13,158 nucleotides of DNA from Candidatus Aminicenantota bacterium (lineage in GTDB: Bacteria > Acidobacteriota > Aminicenantia > UBA2199). The stretch covers positions 1-13,158 of the forward strand of contig JAGLQA010000109.1 of NCBI GenBank assembly GCA_023137075.1, written 5' to 3'. Below the pieces are notes generated by a model. That model did not search any database. It had not been told where the DNA came from and saw nothing but the letters and a program-made list of their open reading frames with translations. Positions 7,010-13,158 of the stretch are shown here, piece by piece. Each line of letters starts with the position of its first letter. The stretch's first letter is position 1. A program made the translations under genes and the position numbers.

Positions 7010-7960
7010 ATGACGAAAAAAAATCTTAGCAAAAAAGTCAGCGTCATCATTCCCTTATATAACCAGGAACAATATGTGGCAGAGGCAATCGAGAGTATTT
7101 TAAACCAGACCTATAAAAATCTCGAAACCCTTGTCGTTAACGATGGTTCTACAGATAATCCCCTTCCCATTTTGGAAAAATACAAAGACGATATTATCGT
7201 CATAAACCGGGAGAACAAAGGACTGGCAGGCGCCAGGAATACCGGTATCGAACACTCTTCAGGAGATTACATACAGTTTTTAGATGCCGACGATTTTTTA
7301 CAAAAAGATAAGATCAAACTCCAGTTAGAATTCTCTGTAGAAAACCAGGCTGATATCAGCTATTGCGAAATTGCACGCTATTTTAATGATTCTAAAAAAA
7401 TCACTCCCAGGAACGTCGGCGAGATAACAGATATATTCCCTCATTACTATAACCTCTGGAACCTTTATCCTACCCCCATCCATTCATTACTCATAAAAAA
7501 AAAAATTTTCGGCCGTTTCGGTCTCTTTCCCGAAGACTTTAAAGCCAATGAAGACCGCTGCTTACTCAGCCTTATTGCCGCCGGCGGAGTGGCATTTAAA
7601 TATTTCCCCTTTTTAGGCGGATTTTACAGGATCCACGCGGAGAGCATGAACTTCGATCACATCCGCATGATGGAAAGCAAAATAAAATATTATAAAAAAT
7701 TGAATCGTGAACTCGGGGATGGATTTATTCTTGAAAAAACGGGCTTTCCCGGTCACAAGATGATGTGTGCGAACCTCACCCATGTTTATTTGCAGGCTAT
7801 TTCCGATGGCGTGAAGAAGAATATATTAAAAAGAGTTAAAAAACTATATAAAAAAGAAGGGGTAAAATTTGATGTGACGCCTATCCCTTCGCGGTTCAAA
7901 AGGTCCAGTTTGCCGAGAAAACTCCTGGCCGCATACTTCAGCAGGTGGTTCGGAAAATAG
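7010..7960 (+). CDS. GT2 family glycosyltransferase (second)
   Basis: A second GT-A fold glycosyltransferase of 316 residues. It has VSVIIPLYNQEQYVAEAIES at 10-29, VNDGSTD at 43-49 (Asn replacing the first Asp of the usual DDGS), GLAGARNTGI at 71-80, the metal-binding DADD at 92-95, and the ANEDRCLL block at 179-186 with the likely catalytic acidic pair. The C-terminus is basic, as in membrane-bound sugar transferases. It is separated by 55 nt from the previous transferase and by 10 nt from the PP-loop gene. No Shine-Dalgarno-like sequence is seen before the ATG. The gene contains an 11-A run (residues Lys163-165 and flanks), which could cause slippage. The family call is firm; the sugar is unknown. 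Confidence 0.9.
   Translation: MTKKNLSKKVSVIIPLYNQEQYVAEAIESILNQTYKNLETLVVNDGSTDNPLPILEKYKDDIIVINRENKGLAGARNTGIEHSSGDYIQFLDADDFLQKDKIKLQLEFSVENQADISYCEIARYFNDSKKITPRNVGEITDIFPHYYNLWNLYPTPIHSLLIKKKIFGRFGLFPEDFKANEDRCLLSLIAAGGVAFKYFPFLGGFYRIHAESMNFDHIRMMESKIKYYKKLNRELGDGFILEKTGFPGHKMMCANLTHVYLQAISDGVKKNILKRVKKLYKKEGVKFDVTPIPSRFKRSSLPRKLLAAYFSRWFGK
7495..7505 (+). repeat. Homopolymeric A11 tract inside a glycosyltransferase gene
   Basis: Eleven consecutive A bases within the codons ATA-AAA-AAA-AAA-ATT. Gain of one A leads to a stop about 12 codons on; loss of one A also leads to an early stop within about 40 codons. Both would remove the C-terminal half of the second GT2 enzyme after its ~165 N-terminal residues. 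Tracts like this cause phase variation or transcriptional slippage in some surface-glycan genes. Confidence 0.6.
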
Positions 7961-7970
7961 AAGACTTCGA

Positions 7971-9158
7971 ATGATCAAAGGAAAAATCACAAGTTTAGAG
8001 TTTCACTTAGACTTTCCCGCCGAACACATTCTTGAAGTAAAATTCATCGAGGACGTGGGCGCCGGTATGTATCCCTGTTATTATATAAAATCAAAGGGAA
8101 AAATAAGAATCTCAACATCGGTAACTTCTTTAATACTTAATAGTAAAGGATTTGAACACAACAATAATTTTAATCCGCCGGATTTCCTGAAACCTCCTCT
8201 TTTAAAGAAATTATTTTCGAGCTTCTTGTGGAGAATCAACAAATTAAACCACTCACTCTCATTGGGTATCTTCCAGGTCAATAAAAACTGGCATGAATCT
8301 TTTCAGACAATAGATAAAAGAGTAAAAAAATTAAGGCCCTTCGAGATTGTGACGAACGAATCCCAAGAAAATACTTTCAGTCCTGATTATACCCTGAAAA
8401 ACGAAGAAGAATTAATCGATAAAAGTGTCTATTATCTAAAAAAGTTTGTAAACGATGTCGAGATGAAGTGTCCCGGCTTTGATCATATCATCCTCACCGG
8501 GGGTAAAGATAGTCAATTGATAGCGCTTATTCCCAAAAAAAACAAAAACAAATGGCATATTTTCAGCGCTGAGCCGAATTATGCATTGGTCAGGGAGTGG
8601 GTCGAAAAAAACGGCGTCGCTGTCAACCGGATGTTCAGGCATGATAACCGTAATGAAGAATCTGACGAAGATATAAAAAGAAAAATAGTATGCAGCGATC
8701 TCTACTCCGACCTGAGACATATCCGCTGGCTGCCGTACCTAAAAGAGATTGCGGCGAAATTCGATAAAAAATGCATCTTCTGGACCGGCACCACCGGCGA
8801 CACCATATACAGCTTTAAAGAGGAGTACCGGGAGCATATAACAAAAAAATATTTTAAAATACATATGACACGCGCCTGTTCATGGCAGGGAAATTATCAC
8901 CAAACCTTTAAAAATTTCGTGGGCTGTCCCCTAATCTCGCCCTACCACTCGCAAGAAATCTGGCAGCAGGTTTATCGGCATTATAATCCTGCAATAATAA
9001 AGAAGAATACGGACCTGAGGGGCCGGATCGGGGAAAAATTGCACGGCGGTCATATCACCTGGCCTTCACAAAATCCCGGGCCTGTTCCCTATTCATACGA
9101 CACCTATATCGACGCCTACCGATACTATCTTTCATTTATAAACGAAAACATCAAATGA
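7971..9158 (+). CDS. Asparagine-synthetase-like PP-loop protein lacking the glutaminase cysteine
   Basis: 395 residues with the layout of an AsnB-type protein. A pyrophosphate-binding PP-loop LTGGKDS lies at 175-181, a GTTGDTIY block at 273-280 resembles AsnB's 'sG.gaDE', and 'CPLISPYHSQEIW' at 319-331 resembles the 'P.ld..v' region. The N-terminal ~130 residues resemble a class II glutamine-amidotransferase-like domain (ISTS near 47-50; FQTIDKRVKKLRPFEIV at 111-127, like AsnB's 'f.gI.rlpPGe'). However, the protein begins Met-Ile-Lys, so the catalytic Cys2 is absent. It probably activates a carboxylate with ATP; in other O-antigen clusters AsnB-like proteins amidate uronic acids. Here ammonia would have to come from solution or a partner, or the nucleophile may differ. 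It lies 10 nt after the GT2 gene and its stop overlaps the next start (ATGA). Confidence 0.75.
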   Translation: MIKGKITSLEFHLDFPAEHILEVKFIEDVGAGMYPCYYIKSKGKIRISTSVTSLILNSKGFEHNNNFNPPDFLKPPLLKKLFSSFLWRINKLNHSLSLGIFQVNKNWHESFQTIDKRVKKLRPFEIVTNESQENTFSPDYTLKNEEELIDKSVYYLKKFVNDVEMKCPGFDHIILTGGKDSQLIALIPKKNKNKWHIFSAEPNYALVREWVEKNGVAVNRMFRHDNRNEESDEDIKRKIVCSDLYSDLRHIRWLPYLKEIAAKFDKKCIFWTGTTGDTIYSFKEEYREHITKKYFKIHMTRACSWQGNYHQTFKNFVGCPLISPYHSQEIWQQVYRHYNPAIIKKNTDLRGRIGEKLHGGHITWPSQNPGPVPYSYDTYIDAYRYYLSFINENIK

Positions 9159-10375
9159 GAATCGCTTTTATTGTCGGGCTATTTCCCGCGCTGTCGGCCA
9201 CTTTTATCCAGAACCAGGTGACCGGCCTGTTGGATGCAGGACATGATGTGCAGGTTTTTGCCGGGAAAAATCCCGGTGAGAAGAAAGTTCACCCTGATTT
9301 TTTGAAATACCGGTTAAGCGAGAGAATCCACTACTTCTCTATCCCTTTGAACAAAGTACTTCGCATTGTAAAAGCGATTTTTCTCTTCCTGAAAAATTTC
9401 CATAAGGGGCCGGGGAAATTAGTAAAATCTTTAAATGTAATGAAATACGGGAAGGAAGCGTTGTCATTGAATCTATTCTACTATGTTACCCCCTTCCTCG
9501 ACAAAGGAAATAACTTCGATATCATCCACTGCCATTTTGGACCAAATGGGAATATCGGGGCGTTCTTGAAAGAGTTAGGTGTCCGGGGAAAATTGTTGAC
9601 CACCTTTTATGGCTATGATCTAACTTCCCATATCCTGCAAGAGGGAACAGGAGTATACAAAAGGCTCTTCGCAGTTGGGGACCTGTTTCTGCCTATTTGC
9701 GGTTATTTCAAAAAGAAGTTAACCGGTTATGGCTGCGAGATAGAGAAAATCCGGGTTCACCCGGTGGGAATAGAATTGGAAAAGTATCGCTTCACAAGTA
9801 GAACCTTTCAACCCGGCAGTACCATCAACATCTTGCACGTGGGCCGGTTGTGCGAGAAGAAAGGTTTCGAATACGGCATTAAGGCCATCGGTATGCTGAG
9901 CCGGCATCACAAAAACATTCATTACCTTATTGTGGGAGACGGCCCTTTGCGAGAGAAATTGTTTTCCTTAGCTGCGGATTTGCAGGTGCTTGAATATGTG
10001 GAGTTTGTGGGGCCGGTAGACCAGGAAGAACTCGTCGCTTTATATGAAAGAGCGCATATATTCCTCCTTCCCAGTGTAACAGCCCGGGATGGTGACCAGG
10101 AAGGCACCCCCACGGTCCTACTGGAAGCCCAGGCTGTAGGCCTCCCTGTCATTTCCACGCTGCACAGCGGCATACCTGAGATCGTGGCGGAGGGGCAGCC
10201 GGGTTTCCTGATCCCGGAAAAGGACATCGAAGCGCTGCGTGAACGCTTAGAGTACCTCATTACACATCCCGGAGTATGGCCGGAAATGGGAAGAAAAGGA
10301 AGAGCTTTTATAGAAAAACACTTCGATATCAAAATATTAAATCGCCAATTATTAAAATATTATCAAGAATGTTAG
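9155..10375 (+). CDS. GT4 family glycosyltransferase (colanic acid WcaL-like)
   Basis: A GT-B fold retaining glycosyltransferase of 406 residues. The N-terminus (MRIAFIVGLFPALSATFIQNQ, then GLLDAGHDVQVFA) is like the WcaL/AmsK-type group with its 'S.TFI..qi.gl...GheV'. The C-terminal Rossmann domain has HVGRLCEKKG at 228-237, GDGPLREKL at 261-269 and the EX7E motif Glu316-Glu324 (EGTPTVLLE), followed by AVGLPVISTLHSGIPEIV. It overlaps the PP-loop gene by 4 nt and the epimerase gene by 7 nt, so translation is likely coupled. Its DNA is clearly richer in G+C than the genes at 5900-9150, hinting that the cluster is a mosaic. The donor sugar cannot be told. Confidence 0.92.
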   Translation: MRIAFIVGLFPALSATFIQNQVTGLLDAGHDVQVFAGKNPGEKKVHPDFLKYRLSERIHYFSIPLNKVLRIVKAIFLFLKNFHKGPGKLVKSLNVMKYGKEALSLNLFYYVTPFLDKGNNFDIIHCHFGPNGNIGAFLKELGVRGKLLTTFYGYDLTSHILQEGTGVYKRLFAVGDLFLPICGYFKKKLTGYGCEIEKIRVHPVGIELEKYRFTSRTFQPGSTINILHVGRLCEKKGFEYGIKAIGMLSRHHKNIHYLIVGDGPLREKLFSLAADLQVLEYVEFVGPVDQEELVALYERAHIFLLPSVTARDGDQEGTPTVLLEAQAVGLPVISTLHSGIPEIVAEGQPGFLIPEKDIEALRERLEYLITHPGVWPEMGRKGRAFIEKHFDIKILNRQLLKYYQEC

Positions 10376-11355
10376 AACAATATAAAAACAAACGAGTGCT
10401 CATTACCGGCGGAATGGGAATGATCGGCAGCAGTATTGCCCACCGGTTGGTGGAATTAGGGGCAGAAGTACGCATAGTCGATGCCCGGATAAAACCCTAT
10501 GGCGCAAATGATTTCAATATAAAGGATGTTAAAGAAAAGATTAACCTTTACCAGGCAGACATTCGCGATAAAGAAAAGATGACTCCATTAGTAGAGTGGA
10601 GTGAGATTATTTTTAACCTGGCCGGGCAGGTCAGCCATAACGATAGTATAAAGAATCCTTTCTTAGACACCGAGATCAACTATATCGGTCACCTGAATGT
10701 ACTGGAAATAGCAAAGAAGGTGAATCCCCTCATCAAGATACTATATTCCGGTACCCGCATGCAGTATGGCAAGGTAGAAAAGATCCCCGTGGCGGAAGAT
10801 CATCCGCAGCGACCCCTCAGTCCCTATGCATTGAATAAATCCGCCGCCGAGAATCTATATCTTTTTTATCATCGAATTTACCGCATCCCGGTGGTTATCT
10901 TTCGCATTACAAATCCCTATGGCCCCCGGGGTCAGGTCAAACATCATAAGTATTGTATCGTGAATTGGTTTACCCGCCTGGCTATCGAAAACAAAGGAAT
11001 CACCATATTCGGCGACGGCAGCCAGGTGCGGGATTACCTGTTCATCGATAACCTGACCGACGCCTTTGTTAAGGCCGGTATAGAACCCGCTGCGGATGGC
11101 GAAGTCTTTAACCTGGGCTCAGGAGAGGGTACCACCTTTAAGGAGATGGCCAAGACCATCGTGGATATTGCCGGCTCCGGTTCTATTACCCATGTCCCCT
11201 GGCCGGATCATTATATCAATGTGGAAACAGGAGATTTTGTGGCCGATATAAGCAAAATAAAAAAAATCATCGACTGGAAACCGGAGATTTCATTAAAAGA
11301 GGGCATAAGACGTACCGTCGAGTTTTACCGAAAATATATGAAGTTTTATTTATGA
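10369..11355 (+). CDS. NAD(P)-dependent nucleotide-sugar epimerase/dehydratase (extended SDR)
   Basis: A cytoplasmic extended short-chain dehydrogenase/reductase that probably epimerises or dehydrates a nucleotide sugar for the glycosyltransferases. From ATG 10369 (328 residues): the cofactor loop TGGMGMIG is at 13-20, NLAGQVSHNDS at 83-93, the Ser region SGTRMQYG at 127-134, catalytic Tyr153-Lys157 in SPYALNKSAAE, NPYGPRG at 182-188, and the QVRDYLFIDN block typical of NDP-sugar enzymes. The frame is open from 10276, but that start would add 31 residues overlapping the GT4 gene; ATG 10369 puts the Rossmann loop at the usual place. 'AGQVSHxDS' with 'SGTR' instead of the usual 'SS' marks a particular SDR subgroup whose product I cannot name. 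It is the last intact gene of the glycan cluster. Confidence 0.9.
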   Translation: MLEQYKNKRVLITGGMGMIGSSIAHRLVELGAEVRIVDARIKPYGANDFNIKDVKEKINLYQADIRDKEKMTPLVEWSEIIFNLAGQVSHNDSIKNPFLDTEINYIGHLNVLEIAKKVNPLIKILYSGTRMQYGKVEKIPVAEDHPQRPLSPYALNKSAAENLYLFYHRIYRIPVVIFRITNPYGPRGQVKHHKYCIVNWFTRLAIENKGITIFGDGSQVRDYLFIDNLTDAFVKAGIEPAADGEVFNLGSGEGTTFKEMAKTIVDIAGSGSITHVPWPDHYINVETGDFVADISKIKKIIDWKPEISLKEGIRRTVEFYRKYMKFYL

Positions 11356-11511
11356 ATATTCTCAGTTATCAGTAATAAAGCTCAGAAGAGAATAATTGAA
11401 GAATTATTTATTTTTCCTTTGACTTTATTTTTTATCTATGCTATTTATAATTTTCGAGTGATTAGAAAGAGCCGGAAAATCAGCGGAAATGAAGATCTGA
11501 TCTTGAATTGA
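11352..11511 (+). pseudogene. Possible decayed small membrane-protein gene after the epimerase
   Basis: ATG 11352 overlaps the epimerase stop (ATGA), as expected for a coupled next gene, but its frame ends after seven codons (MNILSYQ). Shifting frame at about 11365 gives 48 or so open codons to TGA 11509. They encode a lysine/arginine-rich start, a strongly hydrophobic stretch (ELFIFPLTLFFIYAIY) and a basic segment (FRVIRKSRKI). This looks like a membrane-anchored protein disrupted by one frameshift. AT-rich DNA can give such stretches by chance, and I recognise no family. Confidence 0.25.
11492..11504. promoter_or_regulatory. Palindrome AAGATC-T-GATCTT, possible operator
   Basis: A perfect inverted repeat of two 6-bp arms around one base, just upstream of TTGACA at 11508-11513. 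No good -10 box follows at the right spacing, so I do not call a promoter. It could be a regulator-binding site or chance. Confidence 0.2.
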
Positions 11512-11512
11512 C

Positions 11513-11688
11513 ATGAAGCAGGAATTAAATTTTCGATTAGTTAGGCATACCTAGCGGCGGTAGCCTGCCTCGATTTCAATAAAGACCCGAAATTCGTTTA
11601 GTATTTCGTACCCGCCATAGAAGCCGAGGCGCTTGAGACAGACAATGCTTTGAATGAGATTATCACCGATATAGGCGTAACCGCATGA
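11513..11688 (+). pseudogene. Decayed small gene overlapping the DUF4062 start
   Basis: From ATG 11513 the frame reads MKQELNFRLVRHT and stops at 11552-11554. Moving one frame at about 11547 continues as YLAAVACLDFNKDPKFV up to a TAG at 11599-11601, then in the same frame as FVPAIEAEALETDN and so on to TGA 11686-11688, which overlaps the next ATG (ATGA). The protein-like composition across the breaks and the coupled junction suggest a remnant of an upstream gene of the DUF4062 module. It carries one frameshift and one stop, or possibly an internal deletion. I do not recognise the protein, and chance remains possible. Confidence 0.35.
11543..11570 (+). other. Hairpin containing an exact ops consensus match
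   Basis: AGGCA-TACC (11543-11551) can pair with GGTA (11559-11562) and TGCCT (11566-11570), with GCC bulged and a 7-nt loop. Bases 11556-11566 read GGCGGTAGCCT, a full match to ops GGCGGTAGYNT. The same bases are codons (L-A-A-V-A-C) of the decayed reading frame here, so the match may be coincidental. Confidence 0.3.
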
Positions 11689-12161
11689 ACCTTATCTTTG
11701 TCAGTAGCCCACAACCAGAATTTGCCCGAGAGCGCAAAGATCTCTGTTACTTTGTTCTGACAGACCCTTATTTAAAGCAGTATTTCGACGTATTTCTTTT
11801 TGAGAACCTACCTGCCAATCAACAAAATCCGCAAAACAATTACCGAGACAAAGTCAAGGAATGCAAAATCTACCTCGGATTGTTTGGAAAAACCTATGGT
11901 ATGCCCGACGGTGACGGTATTTCTGCAACAGAGCACGAATTTGACTATGCGACAGAGCTTGGGAAGGATCGTGTTGTTTATCTCAAACAACTTGCTCCGC
12001 GCGCTCGACAGGCGAAGAAGATGGCCGAACTGATCGCCAAGGCTAAAGAGGCTGTGACCTACGACACCTTTAATTCTCTGGATGAGCTGAAACTGAAAGT
12101 GATGCAGAGTCTTCTCTTCTGGCAGCAGAATCAATCCAAAATGGGAGGAATCGGCAAATGA
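11685..12161 (+). CDS. DUF4062 domain protein
   Basis: A 158-residue soluble protein made almost wholly of a DUF4062 domain. The N-terminal strand and helix LIFVSSPQPEFARERKDL (3-20) match the family's 'vFiSS...ef..eR..l', followed by FDVFLFENLPA (34-44) and the diagnostic IYLGLFGKTYG (62-72) with ISATEHEFDYA (79-89). The family is seen in bacterial signalling or defence-like proteins, often fused to ATPase domains; its biochemistry is uncertain. The ATG overlaps the TGA of a decayed upstream frame, and no Shine-Dalgarno sequence is visible, suggesting translation was once coupled. Its own stop overlaps the next ATG (ATGA). In related proteins I recall, this domain and the following ATPase are one chain, so the two products probably act together. 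It differs in base composition from the AT-rich glycan genes. Confidence 0.85.
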   Translation: MNLIFVSSPQPEFARERKDLCYFVLTDPYLKQYFDVFLFENLPANQQNPQNNYRDKVKECKIYLGLFGKTYGMPDGDGISATEHEFDYATELGKDRVVYLKQLAPRARQAKKMAELIAKAKEAVTYDTFNSLDELKLKVMQSLLFWQQNQSKMGGIGK

Positions 12162-13158
12162 ATAAGCATACGCCGTTTTACATCGCCCACGCTAATGGAG
12201 CCGAGATTGCGGATATTTCCAAAGACTCCCTTGCCTGGTTCGTTGAGCGGGCCAAACATGAGCGAGATTACACCTTTTCCGGCAGAGACAGCGTCGACGA
12301 CACTTTGAAGCAGTTGGTCCTCAAGGACGGTACCCGTCTCTTAAATGCTGCCTTGATGCTCTTCGGAACCGAGCCACAGCGATTCTGCCCGAGTGCCGTT
12401 GTCAAGTGTTCCCACTACTACGGGACGGAAGTGGCCCGCCCCATTCCGAACCATCAGGTTTTTGGTGGCACCCTGTTCCAACAGGTTGATGAGGCAGTTA
12501 ACTTCGTTCTGTCGAAGCTCAATCGGTCCGTCGGTGGCCGGCAGGAGGGACCGGTCGCGGAGGTGCGGATGGAAATCCCGAACGAGGCAATCACGGAGAT
12601 CATCGTCAACGCGGTCGTCCACCGTGACTATGAATCGACCGGCTCCGTCCAGATTGCACTCTTTGCAGATCGGGTTGAAGTGATCAATCCTGGAGGCTTG
12701 CCCGAACCATTGACCATTAGTGACCTGACTAAGCAACACGTGTCCATTCCTGTGAACCCTTTCCTGGCTCGACCCTTCTTCCTGGCAGGTTACATCAACC
12801 AGCTCGGGTATGGCACCCAGAACGTAGTCAAGTGGTGTCGGAAGGCAAATTTGCCTGAGCCTGTGTTTGAACAGCTGAACCAGCAATTCAGCGTTACGAT
12901 CTGGCGCAATTGGCTGACCGATCAGCGATTGGACGAGTTTGATCTCAATGACCGCCAACGAGCGGCCGTTCGGCACCTCAAATCACATCGAAGTATCACC
13001 AACTCCGAGTACCAGGTCCTTTTTAGAGTCGCCAAACGAACGGCATCGAAGGATCTGAAACATCTCACGTCTCTGCGTCTCTTCGAGAAGGAGGGAACCA
13101 CTGGAAAGGGTGTATTCTACCGGATCGCCAAAGGGGCACCAAAGGGGCATAAGGGGCA
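12158..13158 (+). CDS. GHKL-type ATP-binding protein with winged-helix tail (RecG/Schlafen-associated family), 3' end outside window
   Basis: The frame stays open from ATG 12158 to the window end, 333 codons plus two bases. Its sequence matches the ATP-binding part of the AlbA/Schlafen-associated 'HATPase_c_4' proteins, often labelled RecG-like. LLNAALMLFGTEPQRF is at 61-76, GTLFQQVDEAVNFV at 104-117, the N-box-like ITEIIVNAVVHRDY at 145-158 with Glu147 and Asn151, NPGGLPEPLT at 177-186, and a GYGTQNV block at 217-223. Residues ~263-323 look like a winged helix (LNDRQRAAV... TGKGVFYRI). The N-terminal AlbA nuclease/DNA-binding domain usual in RecG-like relatives is missing; the upstream DUF4062 gene takes that place. 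DNA is G+C-rich compared with the rest of the window. Function unknown; a role in defence or regulation is inference. Confidence 0.85.
   Translation, partial: MNKHTPFYIAHANGAEIADISKDSLAWFVERAKHERDYTFSGRDSVDDTLKQLVLKDGTRLLNAALMLFGTEPQRFCPSAVVKCSHYYGTEVARPIPNHQVFGGTLFQQVDEAVNFVLSKLNRSVGGRQEGPVAEVRMEIPNEAITEIIVNAVVHRDYESTGSVQIALFADRVEVINPGGLPEPLTISDLTKQHVSIPVNPFLARPFFLAGYINQLGYGTQNVVKWCRKANLPEPVFEQLNQQFSVTIWRNWLTDQRLDEFDLNDRQRAAVRHLKSHRSITNSEYQVLFRVAKRTASKDLKHLTSLRLFEKEGTTGKGVFYRIAKGAPKGHKG
13131..13158 (+). repeat. Short imperfect tandem repeat AAGGGGCA at the gene's 3' end
   Basis: AAGGGGCA occurs at 13131, 13142 and 13151, with spacings of 11 and 9 nt, and runs off the window. It encodes an alternating Lys-Gly-rich tail (AKGAPKGHKG). 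Such low-complexity ends can vary in length between strains. Confidence 0.55.

Noticed and set aside
3962..9158. A peptide (RiPP) pathway reading: radical SAM/SPASM, methyltransferase, AsnB-like cyclase and ABC exporter
   Set aside because: I found no precursor peptide or leader protease in the gaps. The exporter is of the Wzm/Wzt polysaccharide type and three glycosyltransferases plus an SDR sugar enzyme share the locus.
9922..10332. 136-codon minus-strand frame inside the GT4 gene
   Set aside because: It is antisense to the best conserved part of the glycosyltransferase, has a biased Ser/Pro/Arg composition and shows no family motif.
11419..11451. TTGACT (11419-11424) with a perfect TATAAT (11446-11451)
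   Set aside because: The spacer is 21 bp, too long for a normal promoter, with no TG before the -10; AT-rich DNA gives such boxes by chance.
11508..11536. Consensus -35 TTGACA upstream of the decayed frame
   Set aside because: At 16-18 bp spacing the candidate -10 is TTTCGA or worse, so no promoter can be supported.
12341..12976. 211-codon open frame on the minus strand
   Set aside because: It lies wholly antisense to the ATPase gene, whose + strand translation carries clear family motifs; the minus frame shows none. High G+C makes long antisense frames common.
1..13158. CRISPR arrays, tRNA or rRNA genes, insertion sequences
   Set aside because: I saw no regularly spaced repeats, cloverleaf-like segments, rRNA-like sequence or transposase motifs in either strand.

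Overview
The window holds a plus-strand, surface-polysaccharide-type gene cluster. It starts inside a phosphohexomutase gene with an ftsB/divIC-like gene attached, and it ends in a DUF4062 / GHKL-type ATPase pair that looks unrelated to glycan synthesis. Every gene I accept is on the + strand. The first two-thirds are AT-rich, the glycosyltransferase and epimerase genes after about 9150 are visibly richer in G+C, and the last gene is G+C-rich. An ABC exporter whose ATPase carries a Wzt-type C-terminal domain suggests a Gram-negative, lipopolysaccharide-like envelope. Low G+C, many tightly packed genes and a mutase-ftsB pair would fit an uncultured lineage such as Omnitrophota, but that is a guess.

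Layout. (1) 1-1720: 3' part of an alpha-D-phosphohexomutase gene; the start lies upstream of the window, because the first codons read into the family's N-terminal 'GWR' motif. It overlaps a small FtsB/DivIC-like gene. (2) 1717-1868: an extended -10 promoter inside the 3' end of the ftsB-like gene. Its leader contains an element resembling the RfaH 'ops' site and mutually exclusive GC hairpins. (3) 1869-3916: Wzm-like permease and Wzt-like ATPase with a carbohydrate-binding-type tail. (4) 3962-5772: a radical SAM/SPASM protein and a class I SAM methyltransferase. (5) 5773-5928: a gene-free gap with several inverted repeats, one an 8-bp perfect stem. (6) 5929-11355: two GT2 glycosyltransferases, an asparagine-synthetase-like PP-loop protein lacking the N-terminal glutaminase cysteine, a GT4 glycosyltransferase and an extended SDR nucleotide-sugar epimerase/dehydratase, the last three nearly or actually overlapping. 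(7) 11352-11688: a junction with two stretches that look like decayed genes. (8) 11685-13158: a DUF4062 protein overlapping (ATGA) an ATP-binding protein that runs off the window end.

How the genes may work together (inference): the mutase feeds sugar phosphates to nucleotide-sugar synthesis; the SDR enzyme, PP-loop enzyme, methyltransferase and perhaps the radical SAM protein make or decorate unusual sugars; three glycosyltransferases assemble a glycan on a lipid carrier; and Wzm/Wzt export the finished chain, with the Wzt tail probably reading a terminal modification. The DUF4062/ATPase pair resembles two halves of a protein usually seen as one chain. With the decayed DNA before it and its different base composition, it is probably an acquired accessory module, possibly defence-related.
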